Assembly (NCBI GenBank): GCA_943370145.1
Contig: CALRPY020000002.1
Span: 1-64,000, forward strand
Length of the DNA: 64,000 bases
DNA from: Ga0077536 sp943370145
GTDB taxonomy: Bacteria; Pseudomonadota; Gammaproteobacteria; Ga0077536
Direction: 5' to 3'
Position numbers and translations under genes: made by a program
Notes under the pieces: generated by a model
What the model saw: the letters and a program-made list of their open reading frames with translations, nothing else
Database searches by the model: none
Told to the model about the DNA's origin: nothing
In this document: positions 52,495 through 59,298 of the stretch, piece by piece
Position numbering within the stretch: the first letter of the stretch is position 1
Layout of the letters: each line of letters begins with the position of its first letter

Positions 52495-53184
52495 TCAGTC
52501 GAAGCTCGCCCACTCGGCGAGCGGCGCGCGCTCCGTGCGCAGGCTGTTCTCGACCGCGCTGGTGTCCTCGTGGCCCAGCGCCATGCCAAGCAGCACCTTT
52601 TCATCGTCGGCCAGACCCAGTTCATCCCTGATGATCCCGTGGAACTGCGTGAATGCGAACTGCGGGCAGGTGTGCAGGCCGCGGCCACGGGCAGCGGTCA
52701 TCACATTGCCGAGGAACATCCCGTAATCGATCCACGCCGAGTAACCCAGCGAGCGGTGGATGGTGAAGATCATGCCGACCGGTGCGTCGAAGAACCTGAA
52801 GTTGCGTGCGTGCTGGCGGTGCGTGCGCTCGCGATCGCCCTTGCCGATGCCGAGCAGGCCGTAGAGGTCCCAGCCCACCTTGCGCCGCCGGTCGATGAAC
52901 GGCGACACCCACTCGCTGGGATAGATCGGAAATTCCCCGCGATGCTTCTGTTCGCAGTCCGGGTCGTCGAATGCCTCCAGGATGCGCGTCGACAGCGCCT
53001 CCTTCCTCGCACCGGTGAGCACGCGCACCCGCCAGGGCTGGATGTTGGTGCCCGAGGCCGAGCGTGCGGCGACGGTGAGGATGTCCTCGATCGTCGTGCG
53101 CGGCACCGGCGTCGGCAGGAACGCGCGCACGGAGCGGCGCGACGCGATGGCCGCGTCGACGGCGGCCTGGTTGCTGTCGGTCAT
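52495..53184 (-). CDS. Nitroreductase family protein
   Basis: A 229-residue FMN oxidoreductase. The start has RRSVRAFLPTPVPRTTIEDIL and ASGTNIQPWRVRVLTG, the FMN-binding loops of the family; the later GYSAWIDYGMFLGNVMTAARGRGLHTCPQFAF is also typical. It reduces nitroaromatics or quinone-like compounds by NAD(P)H; the true substrate is unknown. It is followed upstream by a secreted protein and TetR genes on the same strand. Confidence 0.92.
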   Translation of the reverse strand: MTDSNQAAVDAAIASRRSVRAFLPTPVPRTTIEDILTVAARSASGTNIQPWRVRVLTGARKEALSTRILEAFDDPDCEQKHRGEFPIYPSEWVSPFIDRRRKVGWDLYGLLGIGKGDRERTHRQHARNFRFFDAPVGMIFTIHRSLGYSAWIDYGMFLGNVMTAARGRGLHTCPQFAFTQFHGIIRDELGLADDEKVLLGMALGHEDTSAVENSLRTERAPLAEWASFD

Positions 53185-53197
53185 GGTGTTCTCGGTT

Positions 53198-54025
53198 TCA
53201 GTATTCGTCGGGATCGAGGATGTCCGGCGCGTCCGGGTCGTATTGCGGGCGCGGCCCGGGACTCGGGATCGCCTCCAGTTTCATCGAGGACGGCGCCGCC
53301 GGCGGCGGCGGGGGCTCGGCCGCGCCGTAACGCACGAGCTCGAAGTTCCAGCGCGCGGGATCTTCGCGGTGCACCTGCTTGACGATGGTCTCCGCGGCCG
53401 GCGCGTACCAGCGGGTCACGTGGGTCGCGCCCTGCTTGGGCCCGACCATCCACTTGTCCACGCACTCGATGCGGAACGCGTCCAGCGTGCCCGCCGGCAC
53501 GGTCACCGCTTCGAAGGCCACGACCTTGCACTGCGACTCGCCGTCCCAGATCAGGTTGTTGAAGGCGGTGAAGCCGACGTAGCCCTGGCGCCAGCGTGTG
53601 CCGACGCCCAGCGGGAACTTCAGCGCCGGTGCGAAGGGCCGGAACTCGACGAGCTTGCGGCCCGCCGGGTCGCTCACCCGCACGGCGTTGGTGTCGTCCG
53701 GGCCGGAGGTCTCGAGCCGATGTCCATTGCAGTCGGCGACCGCGCTGCCGTCAGGGGCGACTTCGACAATGCGCCAGACCGCGCAGTCGACGCCCATCAG
53801 GTGGCCGGCGTATTCACGCACCGTGCCCACGACCTGGTTCGGCCGCTGCGCCTCGCCCGCCGCCGGCGTCGCCCACGGCAGCACGCAAAGCACGCCCACG
53901 GACAGCGCCCGCGCGGCGGTGCGTAACGCAGCTATTCCCCTCTTGATCCCACGGTTTCCAGACGCTACCGTATGGCCACGCATACGGTGGCGTATGGATC
54001 GGGCGGGCGAAGGCAGCCGGTTCAT
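53198..54025 (-). CDS. Secreted protein of unknown function
   Basis: A 275-residue protein. An N-terminal signal (hydrophobic LSVGVLCVLPWATPAAG, about residues 42-58) follows a basic leader, so it is exported. The body has GVDCAVWRIVEVAPDGSAVADCNG and CVDKWMVGPKQGATHVTRWYAPAAETIVKQV. I know no domain for it. The Pro-rich stretch near residue 235 and the acidic tail are low complexity. The ATG at 54025 overlaps the TetR stop by four bases (ATGA), so the two are coupled. A second ATG at 53983 lies in a palindrome. Confidence 0.7.
   Translation of the reverse strand: MNRLPSPARSIRHRMRGHTVASGNRGIKRGIAALRTAARALSVGVLCVLPWATPAAGEAQRPNQVVGTVREYAGHLMGVDCAVWRIVEVAPDGSAVADCNGHRLETSGPDDTNAVRVSDPAGRKLVEFRPFAPALKFPLGVGTRWRQGYVGFTAFNNLIWDGESQCKVVAFEAVTVPAGTLDAFRIECVDKWMVGPKQGATHVTRWYAPAAETIVKQVHREDPARWNFELVRYGAAEPPPPPAAPSSMKLEAIPSPGPRPQYDPDAPDILDPDEY
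53967..53988. promoter_or_regulatory. Palindrome inside the leader of the secreted-protein gene
   Basis: ACCGTATG (53967-53974) and CATACGGT (53981-53988) are exact inverted repeats with six bases between, and another GTATGG half-site follows at 53992-53997. It covers the alternative ATG at 53983. It has the size of a TetR-type operator and lies next to a TetR gene, but inside the coding region if the upstream start is used. Confidence 0.35.
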
Positions 54026-54600
54026 GCGTCCGCCGGGCGGCAGATCAGCAACCTGAATTGCCGTTCGGCAAGCGCGTCCCGCAGTGCGGGATCGATCGTC
54101 AACGACGTCGTGTATTCGCCGACCTGGTAGAAATACAGGGCGCGCGCGCGCAACAACGCTTCCTGATCGGGAAAGCCGGCGGCGCGGAACAGTTGCTCGA
54201 GATAGTCGACGCGCTGCTGGTCGACCATCGCGACCGCCTGTGCCGCCCCCTTGTTGAAGCGCGCGAACTCGCGCATGGCGATGTCGTGGCGCGAATCCTC
54301 CGTGTGCTGCGTGAAGTCGATGACGGCGTGGATTTGCCCGGCGGGGTCGTCGACCTGTTGTTCGGTGAGACGTGCGATGAACGACATCTGCTGTTCACGC
54401 CACCAGTCCACCATCGAACGCAGCAGGTCGTCACGGTTCTTGAAGTGCCAGTAGAAGCTGCCCTTGGTCAGCTTCAGCTTGCGGGCCAGCACTTCCACCT
54501 TGACCTGGCCGATGCCCAGCGCGAACAGCACATCGAGTGCCTTGCGCAACCAGGCGTCACGATCGAGCGGTTTCTTCTGTGTGCGCGTCATGCGATGCAT
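54022..54600 (-). CDS. TetR-family regulator
   Basis: A 192-residue protein with a TetR-type DNA-binding domain at about residues 20-60 (VEVLARKLKLTKGSFYWHFKNRDDLL) and a C-terminal ligand-binding domain of low similarity. It overlaps the secreted-protein gene by the ATGA coupling and is divergent from an NTF2-like gene, with about 300 bases between starts, so it could regulate both sides. The start may be the ATG three codons later (MTRTQKK). Confidence 0.92.
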   Translation of the reverse strand: MHRMTRTQKKPLDRDAWLRKALDVLFALGIGQVKVEVLARKLKLTKGSFYWHFKNRDDLLRSMVDWWREQQMSFIARLTEQQVDDPAGQIHAVIDFTQHTEDSRHDIAMREFARFNKGAAQAVAMVDQQRVDYLEQLFRAAGFPDQEALLRARALYFYQVGEYTTSLTIDPALRDALAERQFRLLICRPADA

Positions 54601-54738
54601 TCATCGGTTCAACGTGACGACATTATGCCTGCGGCTGCTGCGCACGGGGAAACGCAGTGGTGGCGAAGCGCGAGGATTTCTCCTGTAACACTGGCCTAAA
54701 GCGCGACGCCATCGCGCTCCTCCTGTGGCAATAGCCCC

Positions 54739-54768
54739 GGGGCGGCACCCCACCGCCCCGCAATTTTT
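54739..54768 (+). terminator. Rho-independent terminator-like stem
   Basis: GGGGCGG (54739-54745) pairs with CCGCCCC (54753-54759), followed after four bases by TTTTT (54764-54768). There is no upstream gene on this strand, so it may block antisense or read-through transcription before the NTF2-like gene promoter. Confidence 0.55.
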
Positions 54769-54793
54769 CCGCCGGCCTGAACGCGCCGCACAA

Positions 54794-54822
54794 TTGTCTG
54801 CGCGCCCGCCAACGCTTAGGCT
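54794..54822 (+). promoter_or_regulatory. Putative sigma-70 promoter of the NTF2-like gene
   Basis: TTGTCT (54794-54799) and TAGGCT (54817-54822) are 17 bases apart, with fair matches to -35 and -10. The start of transcription would be near 54829, 80 bases before the gene. Confidence 0.4.
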
Positions 54823-54908
54823 GCCGACAGGTCGCTGACATTCGAGCCTCGCGGCCACCATCATCGATGGCTCGGTCAACGACACGGTCAACGGCAGGGG
54901 AGATCATC

Positions 54909-55307
54909 ATGGGCGCCAGCGAAAACAAACAGATCGTCCGCAACAATTTCGAACAGCTCGCACTCGGCAACGGCGCGCCCCTGCTCGACAGCCTCGCCGA
55001 CGACGTGCAGTGGACCATCATCGGCACGACGACACTGTCGAAGACCTTCAAGGGCAAGCAGGCCGTGGTCGAGGAACTGCTGGTGCCGTTCCGCGAAGCG
55101 CTGGTCGATGGCCACATCCACATCCACGTCGAGAACCTGCTCGCCGACGGCGACTTCGTCGTCGTGCAGGGACGCGGCGAAGCGATGACGAAGCGCGGCG
55201 TCGCGTACAACAACACCTACTGCTGGGTCTATCGCTTCGAAGGCGGGAAGATCAAGGCGCTGACCGAGTACCTCGACACCGAACTCGTCACGCGCGCCTT
55301 CGGCTGA
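54909..55307 (+). CDS. SnoaL/NTF2-like protein
   Basis: A 132-residue protein with a SnoaL-like cone fold: NKQIVRNNFEQLALGNGAPLLDSLADDVQWTIIG at the start and GVAYNNTYCWVYRFEGGKIKALTEYLDTELV at the end. Members are isomerases, hydrolases or ligand-binding proteins, and the reaction cannot be told here. AGGGGAGA precedes the ATG by five bases. An aminotransferase gene starts six bases after the stop, so the two form a pair. Confidence 0.9.
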   Translation: MGASENKQIVRNNFEQLALGNGAPLLDSLADDVQWTIIGTTTLSKTFKGKQAVVEELLVPFREALVDGHIHIHVENLLADGDFVVVQGRGEAMTKRGVAYNNTYCWVYRFEGGKIKALTEYLDTELVTRAFG

Positions 55308-55313
55308 ACGCGC

Positions 55314-56498
55314 ATGCCGGTCAGCAGGCTCGCCGGCATGGCCGGCATCGGCGTCGACCGCATGGGGGCGGCGGCCGATGCGCTCGCCGATCCGTCGGTG
55401 CTCCGGCTCGAGAATCTCGACACCGATCTGCCGCCGCCGCCCGGCGTGATCGACGCGACGCGCGCGGCGGTCGCGCGCGACGACGCGAACAGTTACCTGC
55501 CTTTCCTGGGCGCCGATGACCTGCGCGCGACGGCGGCCGCGCTGGTCGGGCGCGCCGCCGGCATCGACTACGACTGGCGCCGCAGCACCATCGTGACCGC
55601 CGGCGGCCTGTCCGGCATCCTCAATGTGCTGCTGGCCTTGCTCGAACCGGGCGACGAGGTCGTGATGCCGAGTCCGATCTACATCGGCCTCGTCAATCGC
55701 GTGCGCCTCGCCGGCGGCGTGCCGGTGTTCGCCCCGATGCAATGCATCGACGGCGCATGGCGCTGCGACGTGGCCCGCCTGCGGGCCGTCGTGACGAAGC
55801 GCACCCGCGTGTTCCTGATGATGAGTCCGGTGATGCCGAGCGGCGCGGTGCTCGATGCGCGCGACTGGCGGGCGATCGCCGAGGCCTGCATCGCGGCCGA
55901 CGCGTGGCTGCTCTATGACGCCGCGATGGCGCGCATCCTGTTCGACGGGCGAGCGCCGCTGCATCCCGCGGCGCTGCCCGGCATGGCGGCGCGCACGATT
56001 ACCGTCGGCTCGGTGGCGAAGGAACAGCGGATGATCGGCTGGCGGATAGGCTGGGTGGTCGCACCTGAAGCCATCATCGACGACATCGGCCTGGTGTCGA
56101 TCTCGAACGTCGTGTGCCCGGTCGGCATCGCGCAGGACGCGGCGGTCCGCGCGCTCGCCGCGGGAGACGACGACGTCGCCACCGCGACGGCCGAATGGCA
56201 GCGCCGGCGCGATCTGATTCTCGACGAACTGCGCGGCTATCCGGTGCTGCGCCCCGCCGGTGGCTGGTCGATGCTGATGGACTGCGCGCCCCTCGGCCTC
56301 GATGGCGAACAGGCGGCTGCGCGCCTGTTCGAGCACGGGCGCATCGCCGCGACCGCGATGACCGGCTGGGGCGACGCGGACAGCGCGCGCTACCTGCGCT
56401 TCGTGTACGCCAACGAGCCGCGCGAGCGCCTCGTGGGCCTGCGCGCGCGGGTCGAGGCGGCGCTGGGGCCTCCCGTCGCCCTGGCCGGCGGGACGTGA
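55314..56498 (+). CDS. PLP-dependent aminotransferase (class I/II)
   Basis: A 394-residue fold-type I enzyme. The PLP lysine is in SVAKEQRMIGWRIGW near residue 238, the PLP Asp in YDAAMARILFDG, and substrate Arg in RYLRFVYANE at the end. The usual NPTG motif reads SPVMPSGAVL, so the Asn that stacks on the cofactor is altered, a less common state. A late Arg-rich segment is normal. It forms a pair with the NTF2-like gene. Its substrate is unknown. Confidence 0.9.
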   Translation: MPVSRLAGMAGIGVDRMGAAADALADPSVLRLENLDTDLPPPPGVIDATRAAVARDDANSYLPFLGADDLRATAAALVGRAAGIDYDWRRSTIVTAGGLSGILNVLLALLEPGDEVVMPSPIYIGLVNRVRLAGGVPVFAPMQCIDGAWRCDVARLRAVVTKRTRVFLMMSPVMPSGAVLDARDWRAIAEACIAADAWLLYDAAMARILFDGRAPLHPAALPGMAARTITVGSVAKEQRMIGWRIGWVVAPEAIIDDIGLVSISNVVCPVGIAQDAAVRALAAGDDDVATATAEWQRRRDLILDELRGYPVLRPAGGWSMLMDCAPLGLDGEQAAARLFEHGRIAATAMTGWGDADSARYLRFVYANEPRERLVGLRARVEAALGPPVALAGGT

Positions 56499-56593
56499 CC
56501 GCCGGCACGGTTCCGCCACGCGCCCGCGGATTGACACCGGCCCGTCATGTTCATCGGCGAGCCTCTGCGCCTGGAAACGCGAGGAGACCCGTC

Positions 56594-56785
56594 ATGCGAG
56601 AGTTCCAGTACCCGTCCGACCCCGTTGCCGACCTGCACCGTGAGATGAACGCAATCTGCGGCCTGCTGCAGTTCGCCCGTGACCGCTGTTACCCGGAGGC
56701 GCTGAAAGCGCAGCTGGAGAGCATGCTGGCCGCGTCCCTCGCCGAAGCCAACCGCCAGCGCTGCGCGAACCGGCCGGCCGCCTGA
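56594..56785 (+). CDS. Small protein of unknown function (63 aa)
   Basis: A 63-residue protein starting MREFQYPSDPVADLHREMNAI, helical, with two Cys residues and a basic tail. GAGGAG seven bases before the ATG gives good support for expression. It lies after the aminotransferase gene, with a gap of 95 bases, and is convergent with gph. I know no family for it. Confidence 0.55.
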   Translation: MREFQYPSDPVADLHREMNAICGLLQFARDRCYPEALKAQLESMLAASLAEANRQRCANRPAA

Positions 56786-56810
56786 GCGCGGCGCGCCGGA
56801 CGCGCCGTCG

Positions 56811-57473
56811 TCAGGGTTCGAGCAGGGGCAGGATGTCGATCATCCGATCGACCAGGCCGTCCGGCGCATGGTCGGCGAGGCGGGCGTTCGGCGAATACCC
56901 GTAGGTCACGCACAGCACGCGGGTGCCCGCCGCGCGCGCGGCTTTGAGATCCGCCATCGAATCGCCGACCATCGTCGAGGTGCCGGCGCTCGCGCCGAGC
57001 GCGGAGAGCGCGTGCAGCAGCGGGGCCGGGTCCGGCTTCTTCACCGGCAGGGTGTCGCCGGCGACGGTCACGTCGAACCAGCGGGCGAGATCGAGCGCCG
57101 CGAGCAGCGGCGCGGTGAAGCGCGCCGGCTTGTTGGTGACGCAGCCGAGCGCATAGCCACGGGCGCGCAGGGCCTCGAGCGTCTCGACGACACCGGGATA
57201 GGGCAGGGTGGTCGTCGTCAGGCTCGCCGCGTAGTGGCGAAAGAACGCCGCGTGGGCGGCCTCGAACAATGCGGGTTCCGCGCTGCCGTCGAGGCTGTCG
57301 GTCAGGCAGCGGTGGATCAGGCGCTCGGCGCCGCCACCGACGTAGCCGCGGATGCGCCCGAGGTCACGGGCCGGTACCCCGCATTCGGCGAGTGCACGAT
57401 TCGCGGCGGCGGCGATATCGGGCGCGCTGTCGACCAGCGTGCCGTCGAGGTCGAAGAGGACGGCGCGGCGCAT
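56811..57473 (-). CDS. gph: Phosphoglycolate phosphatase
   Basis: A 220-residue haloacid-dehalogenase phosphatase. It has the nucleophile motif LFDLDGTLVDSAPDIA (Asp7), the VTNKP motif II, and the GDSMADLKAARAAG motif IV with metal-binding Asp. It removes phosphate from 2-phosphoglycolate, made by DNA repair. It is just downstream of rpe on the same strand, the usual pair. Confidence 0.94.
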   Translation of the reverse strand: MRRAVLFDLDGTLVDSAPDIAAAANRALAECGVPARDLGRIRGYVGGGAERLIHRCLTDSLDGSAEPALFEAAHAAFFRHYAASLTTTTLPYPGVVETLEALRARGYALGCVTNKPARFTAPLLAALDLARWFDVTVAGDTLPVKKPDPAPLLHALSALGASAGTSTMVGDSMADLKAARAAGTRVLCVTYGYSPNARLADHAPDGLVDRMIDILPLLEP

Positions 57474-57479
57474 GCCCGC

Positions 57480-58157
57480 TCACGCACCGCGCGCGTGGGC
57501 GATCTCGGCACGCATCGCGGCGATCGTCGCCGCGTAGTCCTTGGAATTGAAGATCGCGGACCCCGCGACGAAGGTGTCGGCGCCGGCCGCCGCGATCTCG
57601 CGGATGTTGTCGGTCTTCACGCCGCCGTCGATTTCGAGGCGGATGGGGTAGCCGCTCGCGTCGATCATCCGCCGCGCCTCGGCGAGCTTGACCAGCGCCG
57701 AGGGGATGAAGGACTGGCCACCGAATCCCGGGTTCACCGACATCAGCAGCACCATGTCGACCTTGTCGAGCACGTAGCGCAGCGCGTCCAGCGAGGTCGC
57801 CGGATTGAACACGAGGCCCGCCTTGCAGCCGAGGTCGCGAATCAGCTGCAGGCTGCGGTCGACGTGCTTGCTCGCTTCAGGGTGGAAGGTGATGTAGCTC
57901 GCACCGGCTTTCGCGAACTCGCCGATCAGGTGGTCGACGGGCTCGACCATCAGGTGCACGTCGATCGCGGCCGTCACGCCGTACTTGCGCAGCGCCGCGC
58001 ACACCATCGGGCCTATCGTGAGGTTCGGCACGTAATGGTTGTCCATCACGTCGAAATGAATGAATTCCGCGCCCGCGGCCACCACGGCGTCGACTTCGGC
58101 GCCGAGTCGTGCGAAGTCGGCGGACAGGATCGAGGGAGCGATGACGTCGGCTTGCAT
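57480..58157 (-). CDS. rpe: Ribulose-phosphate 3-epimerase
   Basis: A 225-residue TIM-barrel enzyme of the pentose phosphate route. It has APSILSADFARLGAEV, HFDVMDNHYVPNLTIGP with the catalytic Asp and His, DVHLMVEP, MSVNPGFGGQSFIPSAL and the second Asp in LEIDGGVKTDNI. The gph gene follows six bases after the stop. It is divergent from the DUF3530 gene. Confidence 0.97.
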   Translation of the reverse strand: MQADVIAPSILSADFARLGAEVDAVVAAGAEFIHFDVMDNHYVPNLTIGPMVCAALRKYGVTAAIDVHLMVEPVDHLIGEFAKAGASYITFHPEASKHVDRSLQLIRDLGCKAGLVFNPATSLDALRYVLDKVDMVLLMSVNPGFGGQSFIPSALVKLAEARRMIDASGYPIRLEIDGGVKTDNIREIAAAGADTFVAGSAIFNSKDYAATIAAMRAEIAHARGA

Positions 58158-58267
58158 GCGGGTTCCCGTGGCAGTGAAGGCGCGTGCACTTTAGCCGAAA
58201 GTGCGGCAGCGCGGCAGACACGCCTGCAGAAGCGGCACCCACCGGTCGCTAAGCAGCGGTGTCCATC

Positions 58268-59278
58268 ATGAAGGCAATGAGATCCGAGCCCATGCGTCGA
58301 GTCCTGCCAGTTGTCAGTGTGTTGTCCCTCGCGCTCGGCGCATCAGCGGTCGGGGCCCAGGAACCGGCTGCCGCCCCACCGGCCGCGCCGGTGCCGGCGG
58401 GGGCTGACATGGCGCCCGTACCTGCCGGCGCGACGAGCCCGTCGTCCGCAGCTGACGCCCCCGCCGGTGCCGCGAGCCCGGCGGAGACAGCCGACGTCCC
58501 TGCCGCTGCCGCGAATGAGTCAGCGGCAGCGAAAGGTCGCGAACATGAGCTGTCCGCGCTGCTGCCGCGACTCGCGCTGGAGGACGAACTGCTGTGGCTG
58601 GAAGCCGACGGCGAGCGCTTCTTCGCGTTCCGGCGCACGCCGACGCGGAACAAGCCGCGCGGCGCGATCCTGATCGTGCCCGCACCGGGCCGCTTCATCG
58701 ATGAAACGGCGTTGATTCGCAGCCTGCGCAGCCTGCCGCCGGCCGGCGGCTATTCGACGCTGGCCGTGCAGCCGCCGCTGACGGCCGCCGCCCCGCCGGC
58801 ACGGACTGCCGAACCGACCCCGGATGCCGGAACCGCGCCGGACGCGACCGCGGCGGCGGCCGGGGGCGATGCCCTCTGCGCACGGTTGACCGCGGCCCTG
58901 GCCGCGATTGCCGCGGAGGGTGCGCCGCTGGTCGCCATCGCCGCTGAAGCGGGCAGCGTGCAGGCCGTCCTCGACTGCAATGCCGGTGCGCCGCCGCCCG
59001 GCGTCCAGGCCTTCGCCGCGATCGGTCGCTGGCAGGGCAGCTTCGACAGGTTGGGCGTGCCCAGCATCGAATTCGTGCCGATGCGGGACGCCGCGGCGGT
59101 CGCCGCGGCCGAGCGGCGGTCGGCGAAGCCGGTGGCGGAGGATGCACCACCGCGCCGCCGGGTCGATCTGGACGGTGTCGACGGCCATTTCGACGGCGCG
59201 GACGTCGAGGTCGCCAAGCGCCTGCGTGGCTGGCTCGAACGCCTGCCGCCGCCGGCGCAGTCCGCCGCGGCGCGCTGA
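58268..59278 (+). CDS. DUF3530-like secreted protein
   Basis: A 336-residue exported protein. A signal peptide ends near GASAVGA-QE, followed by a long Ala/Pro-rich linker, and then a domain with LWLEADGERFFAFRRTPTRNKPRGAILIVPAPGRFID that resembles the DUF3530 family, an alpha/beta-hydrolase-like fold of unknown function. The usual nucleophile elbow is not clear (VAIAAEAG). Other starts at 58259 (GTG) and 58292 are possible; the ATG at 58268 is used because it keeps the signal peptide. It is divergent from rpe. Confidence 0.7.
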   Translation: MKAMRSEPMRRVLPVVSVLSLALGASAVGAQEPAAAPPAAPVPAGADMAPVPAGATSPSSAADAPAGAASPAETADVPAAAANESAAAKGREHELSALLPRLALEDELLWLEADGERFFAFRRTPTRNKPRGAILIVPAPGRFIDETALIRSLRSLPPAGGYSTLAVQPPLTAAAPPARTAEPTPDAGTAPDATAAAAGGDALCARLTAALAAIAAEGAPLVAIAAEAGSVQAVLDCNAGAPPPGVQAFAAIGRWQGSFDRLGVPSIEFVPMRDAAAVAAAERRSAKPVAEDAPPRRRVDLDGVDGHFDGADVEVAKRLRGWLERLPPPAQSAAAR

Positions 59279-59298
59279 ATCCCCGCCGCACGGTCTCC

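Larger units (their letters stand above)
54601..54908. other. Regulatory interval between TetR and NTF2-like genes
   Basis: These 308 bases hold a terminator-like stem (54739-54768) and a promoter candidate (54794-54822), listed separately. No gene or conserved RNA is visible otherwise. Confidence 0.5.
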
